A stretch of DNA of 25,532 nt from contig CABREZ010000007.1 of assembly GCA_902470035.1 (NCBI GenBank), positions 1 to 25,532 of the forward strand. Direction: 5' to 3'. Position numbers and translations under genes: made by a program. This DNA comes from an uncultured Streptococcus sp. (GTDB lineage Bacteria > Bacillota > Bacilli > Lactobacillales > Streptococcaceae). The notes beneath the pieces were generated by a model that had not been told where the DNA came from, did not search any database, and saw only the letters and a list, made by a program, of their open reading frames with translations. Shown piece after piece: positions 1 to 7,192 of this stretch (position 1 is its first letter; each line of letters opens with the position of its first letter).

Positions 1-1294
1 TGATTGGGATTGGTTCACCCCAGTAACGTTGACGGCTAAAGAGCCAGTCGCGGAGGCGGTAAGTCACCTTCTCTTGACCACAGCCTTTTTCTTCCAACCA
101 AGCTACGATTTTAGCAATCGCTTCTTCTTTGTTGAGACCATCTAGGAAGTCAGAATTGACATGAAGACCGTCTTCTGTGTAGGCAGCTTCTGCTACGTTG
201 CCACCTTCCAACACTTCTACGATTGGAAGGTCAAATTGTTTGGCAAATTCCCAGTCACGTTGGTCATGGGCAGGCACAGCCATAACAGCACCTGTTCCGT
301 AACTAGAAAGAACATAGTCGGCAATCCAGATTGGGATTTCTTTACCATTGACAGGGTTGATGGCATAAGCACCAGTCAAAACCCCTGTTTTTTCCTTGGC
401 AAGGTCTGTACGAGCCAAGTCTGATTTCAAGCTAGCTTGGTGTTTGTAATCTGCTACGGCTTCAGCTTGTTCAGGACTTGTGATAGCATCTACTAGTTCA
501 TGCTCAGGCGCCAAAACAGTGAAGGTCGCCCCGAAAAGGGTATCTGGACGTGTCGTAAAGACAGTGAATTCCTTGTCAGTCCCTTTCACTTTGAAGGTGA
601 CATTGGCACCAGTTGATTTCCCAATCCAGTTGCGTTGCATGTCCTTTATAGACTCTGGCCAGTCCAAATCATCCAAGTCATTGAGCAAGCGTTCTGCATA
701 AGCTGTGATTTTAAGCATCCATTGGCGCATTGGTTTTCGGACAACTGGATAGCCACCACGCTCAGATGTTCCATCAGGAAGGACTTCTTCGTTGGCGATG
801 GCTGTTCCCAATTCTTCAACCCAGTTTACTGGCACTTCCGCTTCATAGGCCAAGCCTTTTTCATAAAGCTTGGTGAAGATCCATTGCGTCCACTTGTAGT
901 AGTTTGGATCTGTCGTATTGACCTCACGGTCCCAGTCGTAAGAGAAGCCAAGCGCATTGATTTGGCGTTTGAAGTTGGCAATGTTTTCTGCTGTGAATTC
1001 CGCTGGGTCATTCCCTGTATCCATAGCGTATTGCTCTGCAGGCAAACCAAAAGCATCCCAGCCCATTGGATGAAGGACATTGTAGCCTTGGGCACGTTTA
1101 AAACGACTGAGAATATCTGTCGCTGTATAGCCTTCTGGGTGCCCTACGTGCAGACCTGCTCCCGAAGGGTAAGGGAACATATCCAATGCATAAAACTTCG
1201 GTTTTGAAGCGTCTGTTCCTGTCTTAAAGGTGTGATGGCCAGCCCAGTGTTTCTGCCACTTAGGCTCGATTTCTTTGTGATTGTAAAAACTCAT
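1..1294 (-). CDS. leuS: Leucyl-tRNA synthetase, N-terminal half (partial)
   Basis: This class I aminoacyl-tRNA synthetase charges tRNA-Leu with leucine in the cytoplasm. The reading frame starts at an ATG at 1294, preceded by a GGAG ribosome site, and stays open to the left edge, giving about 431 of the roughly 830 residues usual for the family. The N-terminus MSFYNHKEIEPKWQ and the HIGH-type signature in PSGAGLHVGHPEGY identify it. The Rossmann fold and most of the CP1 editing domain are present (TTRPDTLFG and the GTGAVMAVPAHDQRD editing motif). The KMSKS loop and anticodon-binding domain lie outside the window. It is transcribed alone from its own promoter just upstream, and no T-box leader is visible. 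Confidence 0.97.
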   Translation of the reverse strand, partial: MSFYNHKEIEPKWQKHWAGHHTFKTGTDASKPKFYALDMFPYPSGAGLHVGHPEGYTATDILSRFKRAQGYNVLHPMGWDAFGLPAEQYAMDTGNDPAEFTAENIANFKRQINALGFSYDWDREVNTTDPNYYKWTQWIFTKLYEKGLAYEAEVPVNWVEELGTAIANEEVLPDGTSERGGYPVVRKPMRQWMLKITAYAERLLNDLDDLDWPESIKDMQRNWIGKSTGANVTFKVKGTDKEFTVFTTRPDTLFGATFTVLAPEHELVDAITSPEQAEAVADYKHQASLKSDLARTDLAKEKTGVLTGAYAINPVNGKEIPIWIADYVLSSYGTGAVMAVPAHDQRDWEFAKQFDLPIVEVLEGGNVAEAAYTEDGLHVNSDFLDGLNKEEAIAKIVAWLEEKGCGQEKVTYRLRDWLFSRQRYWGEPIPI

Positions 1295-1323
1295 GCTGTC
1301 TCTCCAATTTTCGTGATGCTCCT

Positions 1324-1351
1324 ATTATACCATTTTTAGGGGATTTTTAAA
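1324..1351 (-). promoter_or_regulatory. leuS promoter
   Basis: Read on the minus strand, a TATAAT -10 box (1324-1329) carries an upstream TGG, an extended -10. A TTTAAA -35-like box (1346-1351) sits 16 bases upstream. It lies about 30 bases before the leuS start codon. The assignment rests on consensus match only. Confidence 0.7.
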
Positions 1352-1364
1352 GGTTCTATTCACC

Positions 1365-1395
1365 AAAAAGAGGCTGGGACAAAAGTCCTAGCCTC
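1365..1395 (-). terminator. Intrinsic terminator of the oligopeptide-binding protein gene
   Basis: GAGGCTGGGAC (1370-1380) pairs with GTCCTAGCCTC (1385-1395) in an 11-bp stem with one G-U pair and an AAAA loop. On the minus strand the stem is followed by five T (1365-1369), so it should terminate transcription arriving from the gene ending at 1498. The stem also looks like the edge of an intergenic repeat. Confidence 0.8.
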
Positions 1396-1465
1396 TCAAT
1401 TGTCTGCGGAGGTGGGACGACGAAATCGAATTCTAACGAATGACCGATTTCTGTTCCACTCTCTT
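1370..1465. repeat. Probable streptococcal intergenic repeat
   Basis: The terminator stem is followed by a stretch containing GGTGGGACGACGAAATCG (about 1411-1429) and the near-complementary CGATTTCTGTTCCAC (about 1446-1460), around a central AATTCTAACGAAT. This gives a second imperfect hairpin. I recall very similar GAGGCTGGGAC plus GTGGGACGAC blocks after genes in many viridans streptococci, which suggests a dispersed element with terminator activity. Only one copy is present in this window. Confidence 0.55.
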
Positions 1466-1497
1466 CCCTGTTCAATATACAATCGCTCTTAAAGCTC

Positions 1498-3480
1498 CTA
1501 GTCTTCTACGTGACTTTCTAGTTCTTTTTGAGCTTTCTTATTGGATTCTTCTTTTTCTTTCTTCCATTGTTCACGCGCTTCATCGTACTCCTTGGTTGTC
1601 AAAACTTTATCTTGCAATTCCAAGTACTTGTAGTTGAAGGTTTGACCCTTGTGTCCTGTCCAAGCAAAGGCAGCTGAATATGGAACTGTCTTACGCACAC
1701 CTGGAGAGGCACCATCTGAATGAATCGGGATCAAGAGGGCACTATCTGTCAACCAAGCCTGAGCCTTGGCATATTTTTCATAGCGGACGTTGATATCTTT
1801 GGTTTCATTGTGCGCATCTTCGATCAATTGATCGTATTCATCAAAACCAGCTTCTTTGGCTGCGGCATTATTGGTACCCGCATCAAATCCAAAGTAGGCA
1901 TTGGCATTTTCACCCGTCTTAGAGTTTGTGATATCTAGGTAAGAAGATGGGTCGGTATAGTCTGGTCCCCAACCCAAGTTGTTGTTCAAATCCCAGTCTT
2001 GTTGAGAAGCATTTTCAGCAAAGTAGGTCACTCGTTGAAGATCATCCTCAGAAACCATTTTTAGGTCGATAACAACATTTTCTGACCCTAGGGTTGATTC
2101 AATCGATTGTTTAAAAGATTGGGCCTGTTTAACGCCTACAGTATAAGTTGATGCTACTGGAAGATCCAAATGAATTGGGAATTCAACTCCTTGACTTTGA
2201 AGCACTGTTTTAGCCTTAGCAAATTCTTCTTTTGCCTTATTTGGATTATAAAGAGTATCTTTTCCATCTGTAACAGATACTCCTTGCCATTCTTCCCCAT
2301 GTTCTCCTAGATATTTTTCTACCGAGTTACCAAATTCTTTTCCATCAATTTGAACAAAGCTAGGTGGAACAAAAGTATTTCGAATAACCTTATCGGCAGA
2401 TGCCTCACCATTAGCTTGAGCTACATATGCCTGACGATTAAATGCAAACAAGACTGCTTGACGGAAGTCCTTATTCAAAATCGCTTTCTTGGTTGAGCTC
2501 TTTTGAGCGTCTGTGGTCTTGGCAGTTATCTCATATGCCTGGCGGTCGATATTGAAGGACAAGTTATAAATAGAGGAACCTTGGTCACTAAAGACAATAT
2601 CGTCTTTGTGCTTTTTCTCAACACTCTTATAGTTAGAACCATTTGGAAAGACACGGGCAACCGTAAAGTCTCCGTTATCAAAGCCACGAATCAAAGATTC
2701 TGAATCTTGTCCATCATAATAGGTTAGCTTGACCTTAGAAATTTTTACATTATCAGCATCCCAATAAGAGGGATTTTTTTCAAGGGTAACAACAGATTTA
2801 GATGTGATGGATTTAATCAAGTATGGGCCACAATAAAGAATACTAGAAGGGTTCGTGCCTTGACCGTAGTCATCCCCTTTAGAATCTAAGAATTCTTTAT
2901 TGACTGGCATTAAAATGCCCATAGTGGTTTTAGAATTCCAGAAACTTTCAGGCTGACTTAACGTATACTCAACGGTGTAATCATCAATAGCCTTGACTCC
3001 AACAGTAGAGAAATCTTTGGATTTTCCAGATACATAATCATCCAATCCTTTCACTGACTTCTGAACCAAGTAAAGAGCTTGAGACTTTTTATCCGCAGCA
3101 TGCTGAAGCCCCGTCACAAAGTCTTGAGCCTTAACTTCTCCGAATTCTTCCCCCTCAGCGGTTACCCATTTAACCCCTTTACGTAGCTTATAAGTGTAAG
3201 TCAAACCATCCTTTGAGACAGACCAATCCTTAGCAAGAGATGAAATTAAGTTCCCATACTGATCCACTTCTAATAAGCCATCTTCAGCATTTCCTGTAAA
3301 TTCTGAAGTTGATTGCTTATTGGACAGAGAATAATCTAATGTATCTGGATCAGTAGTGTAAACATAGCTAAAAACTTTTTCACCCGAACTTGAAGATTTC
3401 CCTCCTTGTGAGCAGGCTACCAGTGCGCTTACAGACAAAAGTAGAGCGCCGGTGGCTAAGAGTAGCTTCCCTTTTTTCAT
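1498..3480 (-). CDS. Oligopeptide ABC transporter substrate-binding lipoprotein (AmiA/AliA/HppA type)
   Basis: This is a solute-binding lipoprotein that captures oligopeptides outside the membrane for an Opp/Ami permease; streptococcal members also feed peptide signalling. The best start is the ATG at 3480, which has a good AGAGGTGAT ribosome site. An in-frame GTG three codons upstream lies inside that site. The 660-residue product begins with a basic signal peptide and lipobox LVAC, with the lipidated Cys followed by SQGGKSSSSGEK. The rest matches an SBP family 5 protein, for example the region YTYKLRKGVKW. No permease or ATPase gene adjoins it, as is usual for AliA-like orphans that share the Ami transporter. 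It is monocistronic, with a strong promoter, a cre-like operator and a terminator. The exact paralogue (AmiA, AliA, AliB or HppA) cannot be decided here. Confidence 0.93.
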   Translation of the reverse strand: MKKGKLLLATGALLLSVSALVACSQGGKSSSSGEKVFSYVYTTDPDTLDYSLSNKQSTSEFTGNAEDGLLEVDQYGNLISSLAKDWSVSKDGLTYTYKLRKGVKWVTAEGEEFGEVKAQDFVTGLQHAADKKSQALYLVQKSVKGLDDYVSGKSKDFSTVGVKAIDDYTVEYTLSQPESFWNSKTTMGILMPVNKEFLDSKGDDYGQGTNPSSILYCGPYLIKSITSKSVVTLEKNPSYWDADNVKISKVKLTYYDGQDSESLIRGFDNGDFTVARVFPNGSNYKSVEKKHKDDIVFSDQGSSIYNLSFNIDRQAYEITAKTTDAQKSSTKKAILNKDFRQAVLFAFNRQAYVAQANGEASADKVIRNTFVPPSFVQIDGKEFGNSVEKYLGEHGEEWQGVSVTDGKDTLYNPNKAKEEFAKAKTVLQSQGVEFPIHLDLPVASTYTVGVKQAQSFKQSIESTLGSENVVIDLKMVSEDDLQRVTYFAENASQQDWDLNNNLGWGPDYTDPSSYLDITNSKTGENANAYFGFDAGTNNAAAKEAGFDEYDQLIEDAHNETKDINVRYEKYAKAQAWLTDSALLIPIHSDGASPGVRKTVPYSAAFAWTGHKGQTFNYKYLELQDKVLTTKEYDEAREQWKKEKEESNKKAQKELESHVED

Positions 3481-3519
3481 ATGGATCACCTCTGTATAAA
3501 ATGTTATTCTTCATATTAA

Positions 3520-3547
3520 ATTATAGCACTTTGTGGAAAAATGTAAA
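3520..3547 (-). promoter_or_regulatory. Promoter of the oligopeptide-binding protein gene
   Basis: On the minus strand, TTTACA (-35, 3542-3547) and TATAAT (-10, 3520-3525) are separated by 16 bases. TGC immediately precedes the -10, so this is an extended -10 promoter close to consensus. It lies about 40 bases upstream of the start codon. Confidence 0.85.
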
Positions 3548-3555
3548 CGTTTAAC
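3542..3555. promoter_or_regulatory. Candidate CcpA cre site overlapping the -35 box
   Basis: TGTAAACGTTTAAC fits the catabolite-responsive element consensus TGWAARCGYTWNCW except at position 13. It covers the -35 hexamer, a position at which CcpA binding would repress. That the peptide-binding protein is under carbon catabolite control is inference from sequence alone. Confidence 0.55.
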
Positions 3556-3603
3556 TGTATAATATTCCAAAAGTTAAGAAAAATAGTGGTTTTGATTCCA
3601 TAC

Positions 3604-3625
3604 AAAAAAGCAGTATTGAACTGCT
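3604..3625 (-). terminator. Intrinsic terminator after the CPBP protease gene
   Basis: On the minus strand AGCAGT, a five-base loop and ACTGCT form a perfect six-bp stem followed by TTTTTT. It lies about 45 bases past the stop codon of the CPBP gene and would end the bacteriocin-like transcript. Confidence 0.8.
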
Positions 3626-3668
3626 TCTTTGATAATGAATAAAAGCCCCTGCCACTATCTCCCCTTGC

Positions 3669-4343
3669 TTAAATCCCACTGACCAGGAGGGATACGAGGG
3701 TAAGGAAGCTATTCCAAGAGGCATGCTGAAGGATGGCCCAGTAGATCGATTTGGTATAGCGCAGGACCGCACAAAATAGCAAGCCTGGCACCAAGTAGAC
3801 GATAAAGCTTGGCAAATCCCAACCATGCTGCCAGACATGCGAGAGGCTGAACAAGGAAGCAGACACCAGCATATCCAGCTTATACTTCTGATAAGATGCC
3901 AACGCCGTCATGACCAAATCACGAAATACTAGTTCCTCCACAATAGGAGCCAGCAAGCAGGCATAGACATAACGTATCAATACCAAGGCCCAGCCTGACA
4001 AACCACTAGATACTTCTGCAAGGGCTATGGAATTCTTAGTCGGTGGAAATACCTCTGCAGAAAACATATCCCATAAAAAGTGAGCAAGAAAAACAAGCAC
4101 AAAAACCGCAAAATAAGAAGCTTTAAAAGTAAATTTCCCGTACAATTCCCAACGACGACTCTTTACCAAGAGTGTAACGGCTAACCCCCCAATCAATCCA
4201 ATCAACAAGAGGAGCAAGCCATAATAAGAGTCATCCGATAGGTGGCCCACTAAATCCGTTGGGAGCCCCACGTTAAAAAGCGCAAAATTGATGCAGAGAA
4301 TCCCTAGTGTCGCGAGTTGAAACGGTCTGTCTGTCTGTCTCAT
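3669..4343 (-). CDS. CPBP family intramembrane glutamic endopeptidase (Abi/CAAX type)
   Basis: This polytopic membrane protein of about 224 residues carries the PF02517 active-site motifs. EE with R four residues on (EELVFRD, about residues 136-142) is followed by a His in FSLSHVWQH (about 169), then HASWN (about 207-211). The start is taken as the ATG at 4343 because AAAGGTG sits six bases upstream; a GTG three codons earlier overlaps that site. In lactic acid bacteria such proteins often follow bacteriocin genes and act as immunity or peptide-processing factors. Here the gene follows two double-glycine peptides by only about 18 bases, so such a role is likely but inferred. A general housekeeping protease cannot be excluded. 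Confidence 0.9.
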   Translation of the reverse strand: MRQTDRPFQLATLGILCINFALFNVGLPTDLVGHLSDDSYYGLLLLLIGLIGGLAVTLLVKSRRWELYGKFTFKASYFAVFVLVFLAHFLWDMFSAEVFPPTKNSIALAEVSSGLSGWALVLIRYVYACLLAPIVEELVFRDLVMTALASYQKYKLDMLVSASLFSLSHVWQHGWDLPSFIVYLVPGLLFCAVLRYTKSIYWAILQHASWNSFLTLVSLLVSGI

Positions 4344-4361
4344 TGCATTCACCTTTCTATC

Positions 4362-4583
4362 TTACTTTCTTTTTCTACTAAACGCTGGCGCAATTTGCAT
4401 TAACCAGCCAAAACCGCTACTCGTCGGAGACATTCCTTGATTCCCCCAGCCCGGGTAAATTCCAGAGGTTCCCCAGCCACCGCCACCATATGTTAGTTCA
4501 GGACTTCTGATTGGAGTAATCACCCCTCCAACTGTCTGTTCGAGCTCATTGGTCGTCAATTCTGTTTCTGTATAGATTTTCAT
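4362..4583 (-). CDS. Double-glycine leader peptide, bacteriocin-like (73 residues)
   Basis: A 73-residue peptide begins MKIYTETELTTNELEQTVGG. The leader has the hydrophobic spacing and terminal GG recognised by PCAT/ComA-type export peptidases, with the cut after residue 20. The predicted mature part is 53 residues, rich in Gly, Trp, Pro and Ser (TYGGGGWGTSG, IYPGWGNQG), and ends in the basic tail FSRKRK. Its ribosome site is weak, so translation may be coupled to upstream genes. It sits between the 46-residue GG peptide and the CPBP protease on one strand, as in a two-peptide bacteriocin or peptide-signal cassette. No exporter, kinase or regulator gene is visible nearby. I do not recognise the mature sequence. 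Confidence 0.7.
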   Translation of the reverse strand: MKIYTETELTTNELEQTVGGVITPIRSPELTYGGGGWGTSGIYPGWGNQGMSPTSSGFGWLMQIAPAFSRKRK

Positions 4584-4644
4584 TTTTTCTCATATTCTTT
4601 CTATCTAGATTTCAAAACACCATGATCAAGATTGCTATCATGTC

Positions 4645-4785
4645 TTACATACGAGCGAGCGGTGGTCGCTTCACAAAGCCAGGACGTCCAATCTCAATCT
4701 TATCAGACTGACCTGGAATCACATTTGGGCGAGAACCCCCACCTCCTACAATCTGTGACAATTCTTTTTGACTACATTCTGTCAT
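4645..4785 (-). CDS. Short double-glycine leader peptide (46 residues)
   Basis: A 46-codon frame starts at the ATG at 4785, seven bases after a strong GGAGG, and ends with TAA at 4645. The leader MTECSQKELSQIVGG is a compact version of the ComC/bacteriocin leader consensus ending in GG at residue 15. The mature part would be 31 residues, Pro- and Arg-containing and basic (GGSRPNVIPGQ at its start, GFVKRPPLARM at its end). It is about 60 bases upstream of the 73-residue GG peptide and co-directional with it and the CPBP gene. It could be a bacteriocin subunit or a signalling peptide. The leader and ribosome site make it a real gene in my view, although it is below usual ORF length cut-offs. 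Confidence 0.68.
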   Translation of the reverse strand: MTECSQKELSQIVGGGGSRPNVIPGQSDKIEIGRPGFVKRPPLARM

Positions 4786-5148
4786 TTCATTTCCTCCAAT
4801 TTGTATTTGTAACGCTACCTCCTGAGTCTATCAAAAATCGGCGCATTTGCCTTTGATTCTTCTATACGGTTGCATTTTTCAGCTATATGGGAGGGAAAAG
4901 CTATTCATTCAGAAGGATACATCTCAAAATCAAACGAAACATTCAACCATCAAAAAAACCATCGCCAACAGACGATGATTTCTATATTTCTTTGATTAGC
5001 CTAAAGCCTTGGCATAAGCATCCACTGCTACAATGGCTTAAGCAATATCAGACGCTTGTACCTTGAATGGCATTCATGGAATGCGGCATTGATTTCCTAT
5101 TTTTCTGCAGGAAGTTTCGGTAAACCGAATCGTCTCTCCTATCTTAGT
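4786..5148. other. Gene-free interval between the GG-peptide cassette and pepO
   Basis: This stretch must hold the promoter of the bacteriocin-like cassette, but I find no convincing -35/-10 pair. I also find no combox of the TACGAATA type and no paired direct repeats for a ComE/BlpR regulator. It contains the pepO-side terminator (4952-4977) and a short minus-strand vestigial frame (4996-5070) with an internal stop. A 59-codon plus-strand frame at 4888-5067 crosses both and is probably chance. Confidence 0.6.
4952..4977 (-). terminator. Intrinsic terminator downstream of pepO
   Basis: On the minus strand CATCGTC, loop TGTT and GGCGATG form a seven-bp stem with one G-U pair, followed by G and seven T. 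It lies about 170 bases past the pepO stop and separates pepO from the GG-peptide cassette. Confidence 0.75.
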
Positions 5149-7044
5149 TTACCAAATAATTACACGATCCTCTGGTGCGCGCCACATGCCATCTCCTTCT
5201 TTGACATCAAAGGTTTCAAAGAATTCGTCGAAGTTTGGCAATTGGACATTGGTACGGAGTTTTCCTGGTGCGTGGACATCAACACTTGCGAGGAGTTGCA
5301 TGTACTCTGTCCGAGCTTTCATGCGCCAGATGCGAGCAAAATTAGTGAAGAATTCTTCTGCGGAGAAATCTTCCTCTTTCTTAGCAGCTTCAAGGGCTGC
5401 AGCGATCCCTCCAAGGTCTGCTACATTTTCAGAAACGGTCAATTTCCCGTTGATCTTAGCACCGTAAGAGTCTTGGCCTTCGAACTGATCGATGACCTTT
5501 TGAGTCCGAGCGGTAAAGGCTTCGTAATCTTCTGGCTTCCACCAGTCTTTCAAGCTACCGTGCTCGTCAAAGGAAGCACCATTGGTGTCAAAGGCGTGGG
5601 AGATTTCATGGGCAATGACTGCACCGATTCCGCCGTAGTTGGCTGATGACGATTGGTGAAGGTCATAGAATGGTGCTTGCAGAATTGCTGCCGGGAAGAC
5701 GATTTGGTTTTGTTGCGGATCATAGTAGGCATTGACCATATTAGCTGGCATGTGCCACTCGCTTCGATCGACTGGTTGGTTCCACTTACTCCAGACATGC
5801 TCGATGGAAATTTGAGCCAATTTTTGAGCATTTTCCACCAAGGTCTTGCTTTCGTCGATGATCTTTTTGGCGTATGTTTCTGGTAATTTTTCAGGGTAGC
5901 CGATATGTGGTGTGATGACATTGAGTTTGACAATGGCTTTTTCACGAGTTTCAGGAGCGAGCCAGTCCGCTTTTTCTAAGCGATCCTTATAGACCTCAAT
6001 CATGGTCGCTACTTTATGCTCTACGTCTGCTTTCGCTTCTGGTGAGAATTTTTCTCCTGCATACCAAAGGCCAAGTGCTTGGCTATAAGGTCCTTCTGCC
6101 AAAGCCAGAGCTGCTTTTTCTTTCGGACGTGCTTCTGGTGTCCCTGTAATCGTACGGCTATACTCACCAGATAAGACACGGATTTCTTCAGTCAAGAAAG
6201 ACGTCCAAGAAAGAGCTGCACTGAGTTTCAACTTGGCATGAAGGGTTTCCCAGTTGGCTGCTGAGTAGAATTTTGGCGCAAATTCCTTCCAGAAGCGCTC
6301 TTCTGGAACAATGATAGTATCTGGCGTTTGCCCGATCACTTCTGTAAAGAAGGTATCGAGTGGCAATTCTGGAACCAAGGCCTTGAAATCTGCCCACTCA
6401 TAAGGATGGTAGAGTTTGTTGTACTCGGATTTTTCTTCGTTTGACAAGACATATTTGGCCAATTCTGCATCGGCCGCAATCACCTTATCCAGGATATCTT
6501 TGATTTCTTCCTCTGAGAAATCAAATTTTGCCAAGAGCTTTTCAACCATTTGACGCCAAACAGCCAATAACTCTGGGCCTTTTTCATTGCCTTCTTCATA
6601 GTAGGTCGTATCAGGCAAGATCAAACCGAGTGCTTCTCCCCACAAGACATTCATTTGAGCATTCATAAAGTCTGGTGATACGCTAAATGGCAAGAGATTT
6701 GGTTTGCCAGCTAGTTCATAGATGCCTAACTTGCTGGTATAGTCTTCAAAAGAAGACAGAGCCTTAATTTCACTAATCAAAGGCATGACTGGTGCTACAC
6801 CAGCTGCTTCCCGCGCATCAAAATCTGCCACCATTTTGTGGTATTTGACAAAGTTTTGGAGAATGCTGTCTTCGGGCAGCTCTTCTCCCCGTTGCCATTT
6901 TCCGGTAATATCCAACATCAAGTTTTCGATATCTTGGATCAAGTCCATAAAACCACCAGTTGACGGTTTGTCATCAGGAATAACAGCTGTCTCAGCCCAT
7001 TCCCCATTGACGTAATCATAAAAATCATCTTGTAAACGTACCAT
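5149..7044 (-). CDS. pepO: Endopeptidase O, M13 (neprilysin) family zinc metallopeptidase
   Basis: This cleaves oligopeptides. Streptococcal PepO proteins are also reported at the cell surface, although no signal peptide is present here. The start is set at the ATG at 7044 (MVRLQDDFYDYVNGEW, the usual PepO N-terminus) with GAGAAG upstream, giving 631 residues, typical of the family. An in-frame extension of 13 codons lacks a ribosome site. The catalytic signature is complete: HEISH in AVIAHEISHAFD (about 479-483), the third zinc ligand in ENVADLGG (about 539), the NAYYDP substrate-binding motif (about 438) and the C-terminal WRAPEDRVIIW. It is divergent from fimCBA, the arrangement known from sca/fim/psa loci of other streptococci. 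Confidence 0.97.
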   Translation of the reverse strand: MVRLQDDFYDYVNGEWAETAVIPDDKPSTGGFMDLIQDIENLMLDITGKWQRGEELPEDSILQNFVKYHKMVADFDAREAAGVAPVMPLISEIKALSSFEDYTSKLGIYELAGKPNLLPFSVSPDFMNAQMNVLWGEALGLILPDTTYYEEGNEKGPELLAVWRQMVEKLLAKFDFSEEEIKDILDKVIAADAELAKYVLSNEEKSEYNKLYHPYEWADFKALVPELPLDTFFTEVIGQTPDTIIVPEERFWKEFAPKFYSAANWETLHAKLKLSAALSWTSFLTEEIRVLSGEYSRTITGTPEARPKEKAALALAEGPYSQALGLWYAGEKFSPEAKADVEHKVATMIEVYKDRLEKADWLAPETREKAIVKLNVITPHIGYPEKLPETYAKKIIDESKTLVENAQKLAQISIEHVWSKWNQPVDRSEWHMPANMVNAYYDPQQNQIVFPAAILQAPFYDLHQSSSANYGGIGAVIAHEISHAFDTNGASFDEHGSLKDWWKPEDYEAFTARTQKVIDQFEGQDSYGAKINGKLTVSENVADLGGIAAALEAAKKEEDFSAEEFFTNFARIWRMKARTEYMQLLASVDVHAPGKLRTNVQLPNFDEFFETFDVKEGDGMWRAPEDRVIIW

Positions 7045-7073
7045 TATCTTCTCACTTTCATTCTTTTCTATTA

Positions 7074-7102
7074 ACCTTATCAAAAATAGGTCTATTTTTC
7101 AA
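7074..7102 (-). promoter_or_regulatory. Candidate pepO promoter
   Basis: On the minus strand TTGAAA (7097-7102) and TAAGGT (7074-7079) are 17 bases apart, about 30 bases before the start codon. The -35 is good and the -10 is poor. Confidence 0.4.
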
Positions 7103-7134
7103 TGATTACAAAAGATTTAATCTAAATTATTTTA

Positions 7135-7156
7135 AAAATTAACTTGACTTAATTTT
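7135..7156. promoter_or_regulatory. Operator for the manganese-dependent repressor (ScaR/SloR/FimR box)
   Basis: AAAATTAA-CTTGAC-TTAATTTT is a near-perfect palindrome identical in form to the recognition element described for SloR/ScaR-type DtxR repressors upstream of streptococcal metal-transport operons. It contains the -35 box of fimCBA, so repressor bound with manganese would block RNA polymerase. The likely ligand protein is encoded at 11554-12207. Confidence 0.85.
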
Positions 7157-7172
7157 TTCATTCATGTATATT
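7144..7172 (+). promoter_or_regulatory. fimCBA promoter
   Basis: TTGACT (7144-7149) and TATATT (7167-7172) are separated by 17 bases, and the transcription start should fall about 15 bases before the fimC start codon. The -35 lies within the metal-repressor palindrome. Confidence 0.85.
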
Positions 7173-7192
7173 AATGGTAAAGGAGCAAAATC

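Noticed and set aside
635..1207. Long plus-strand open frame of 190 codons
   Set aside because: It is antisense to leuS, whose protein is clearly conserved; the plus-strand product has no recognisable domain or ribosome site.
1295..1360. T-box leader for leuS
   Set aside because: The gap between promoter and start is only about 30 bases, too short for a T-box.
4888..5067. Plus-strand frame of 59 codons after GGGAGG-like sequence
   Set aside because: It runs through the pepO terminator stem and a vestigial minus-strand frame; it has no leader motif and poor composition.
5056..5646. Plus-strand open frame of 196 codons
   Set aside because: It overlaps the end of pepO on the other strand, including conserved M13 residues, and is a shadow.
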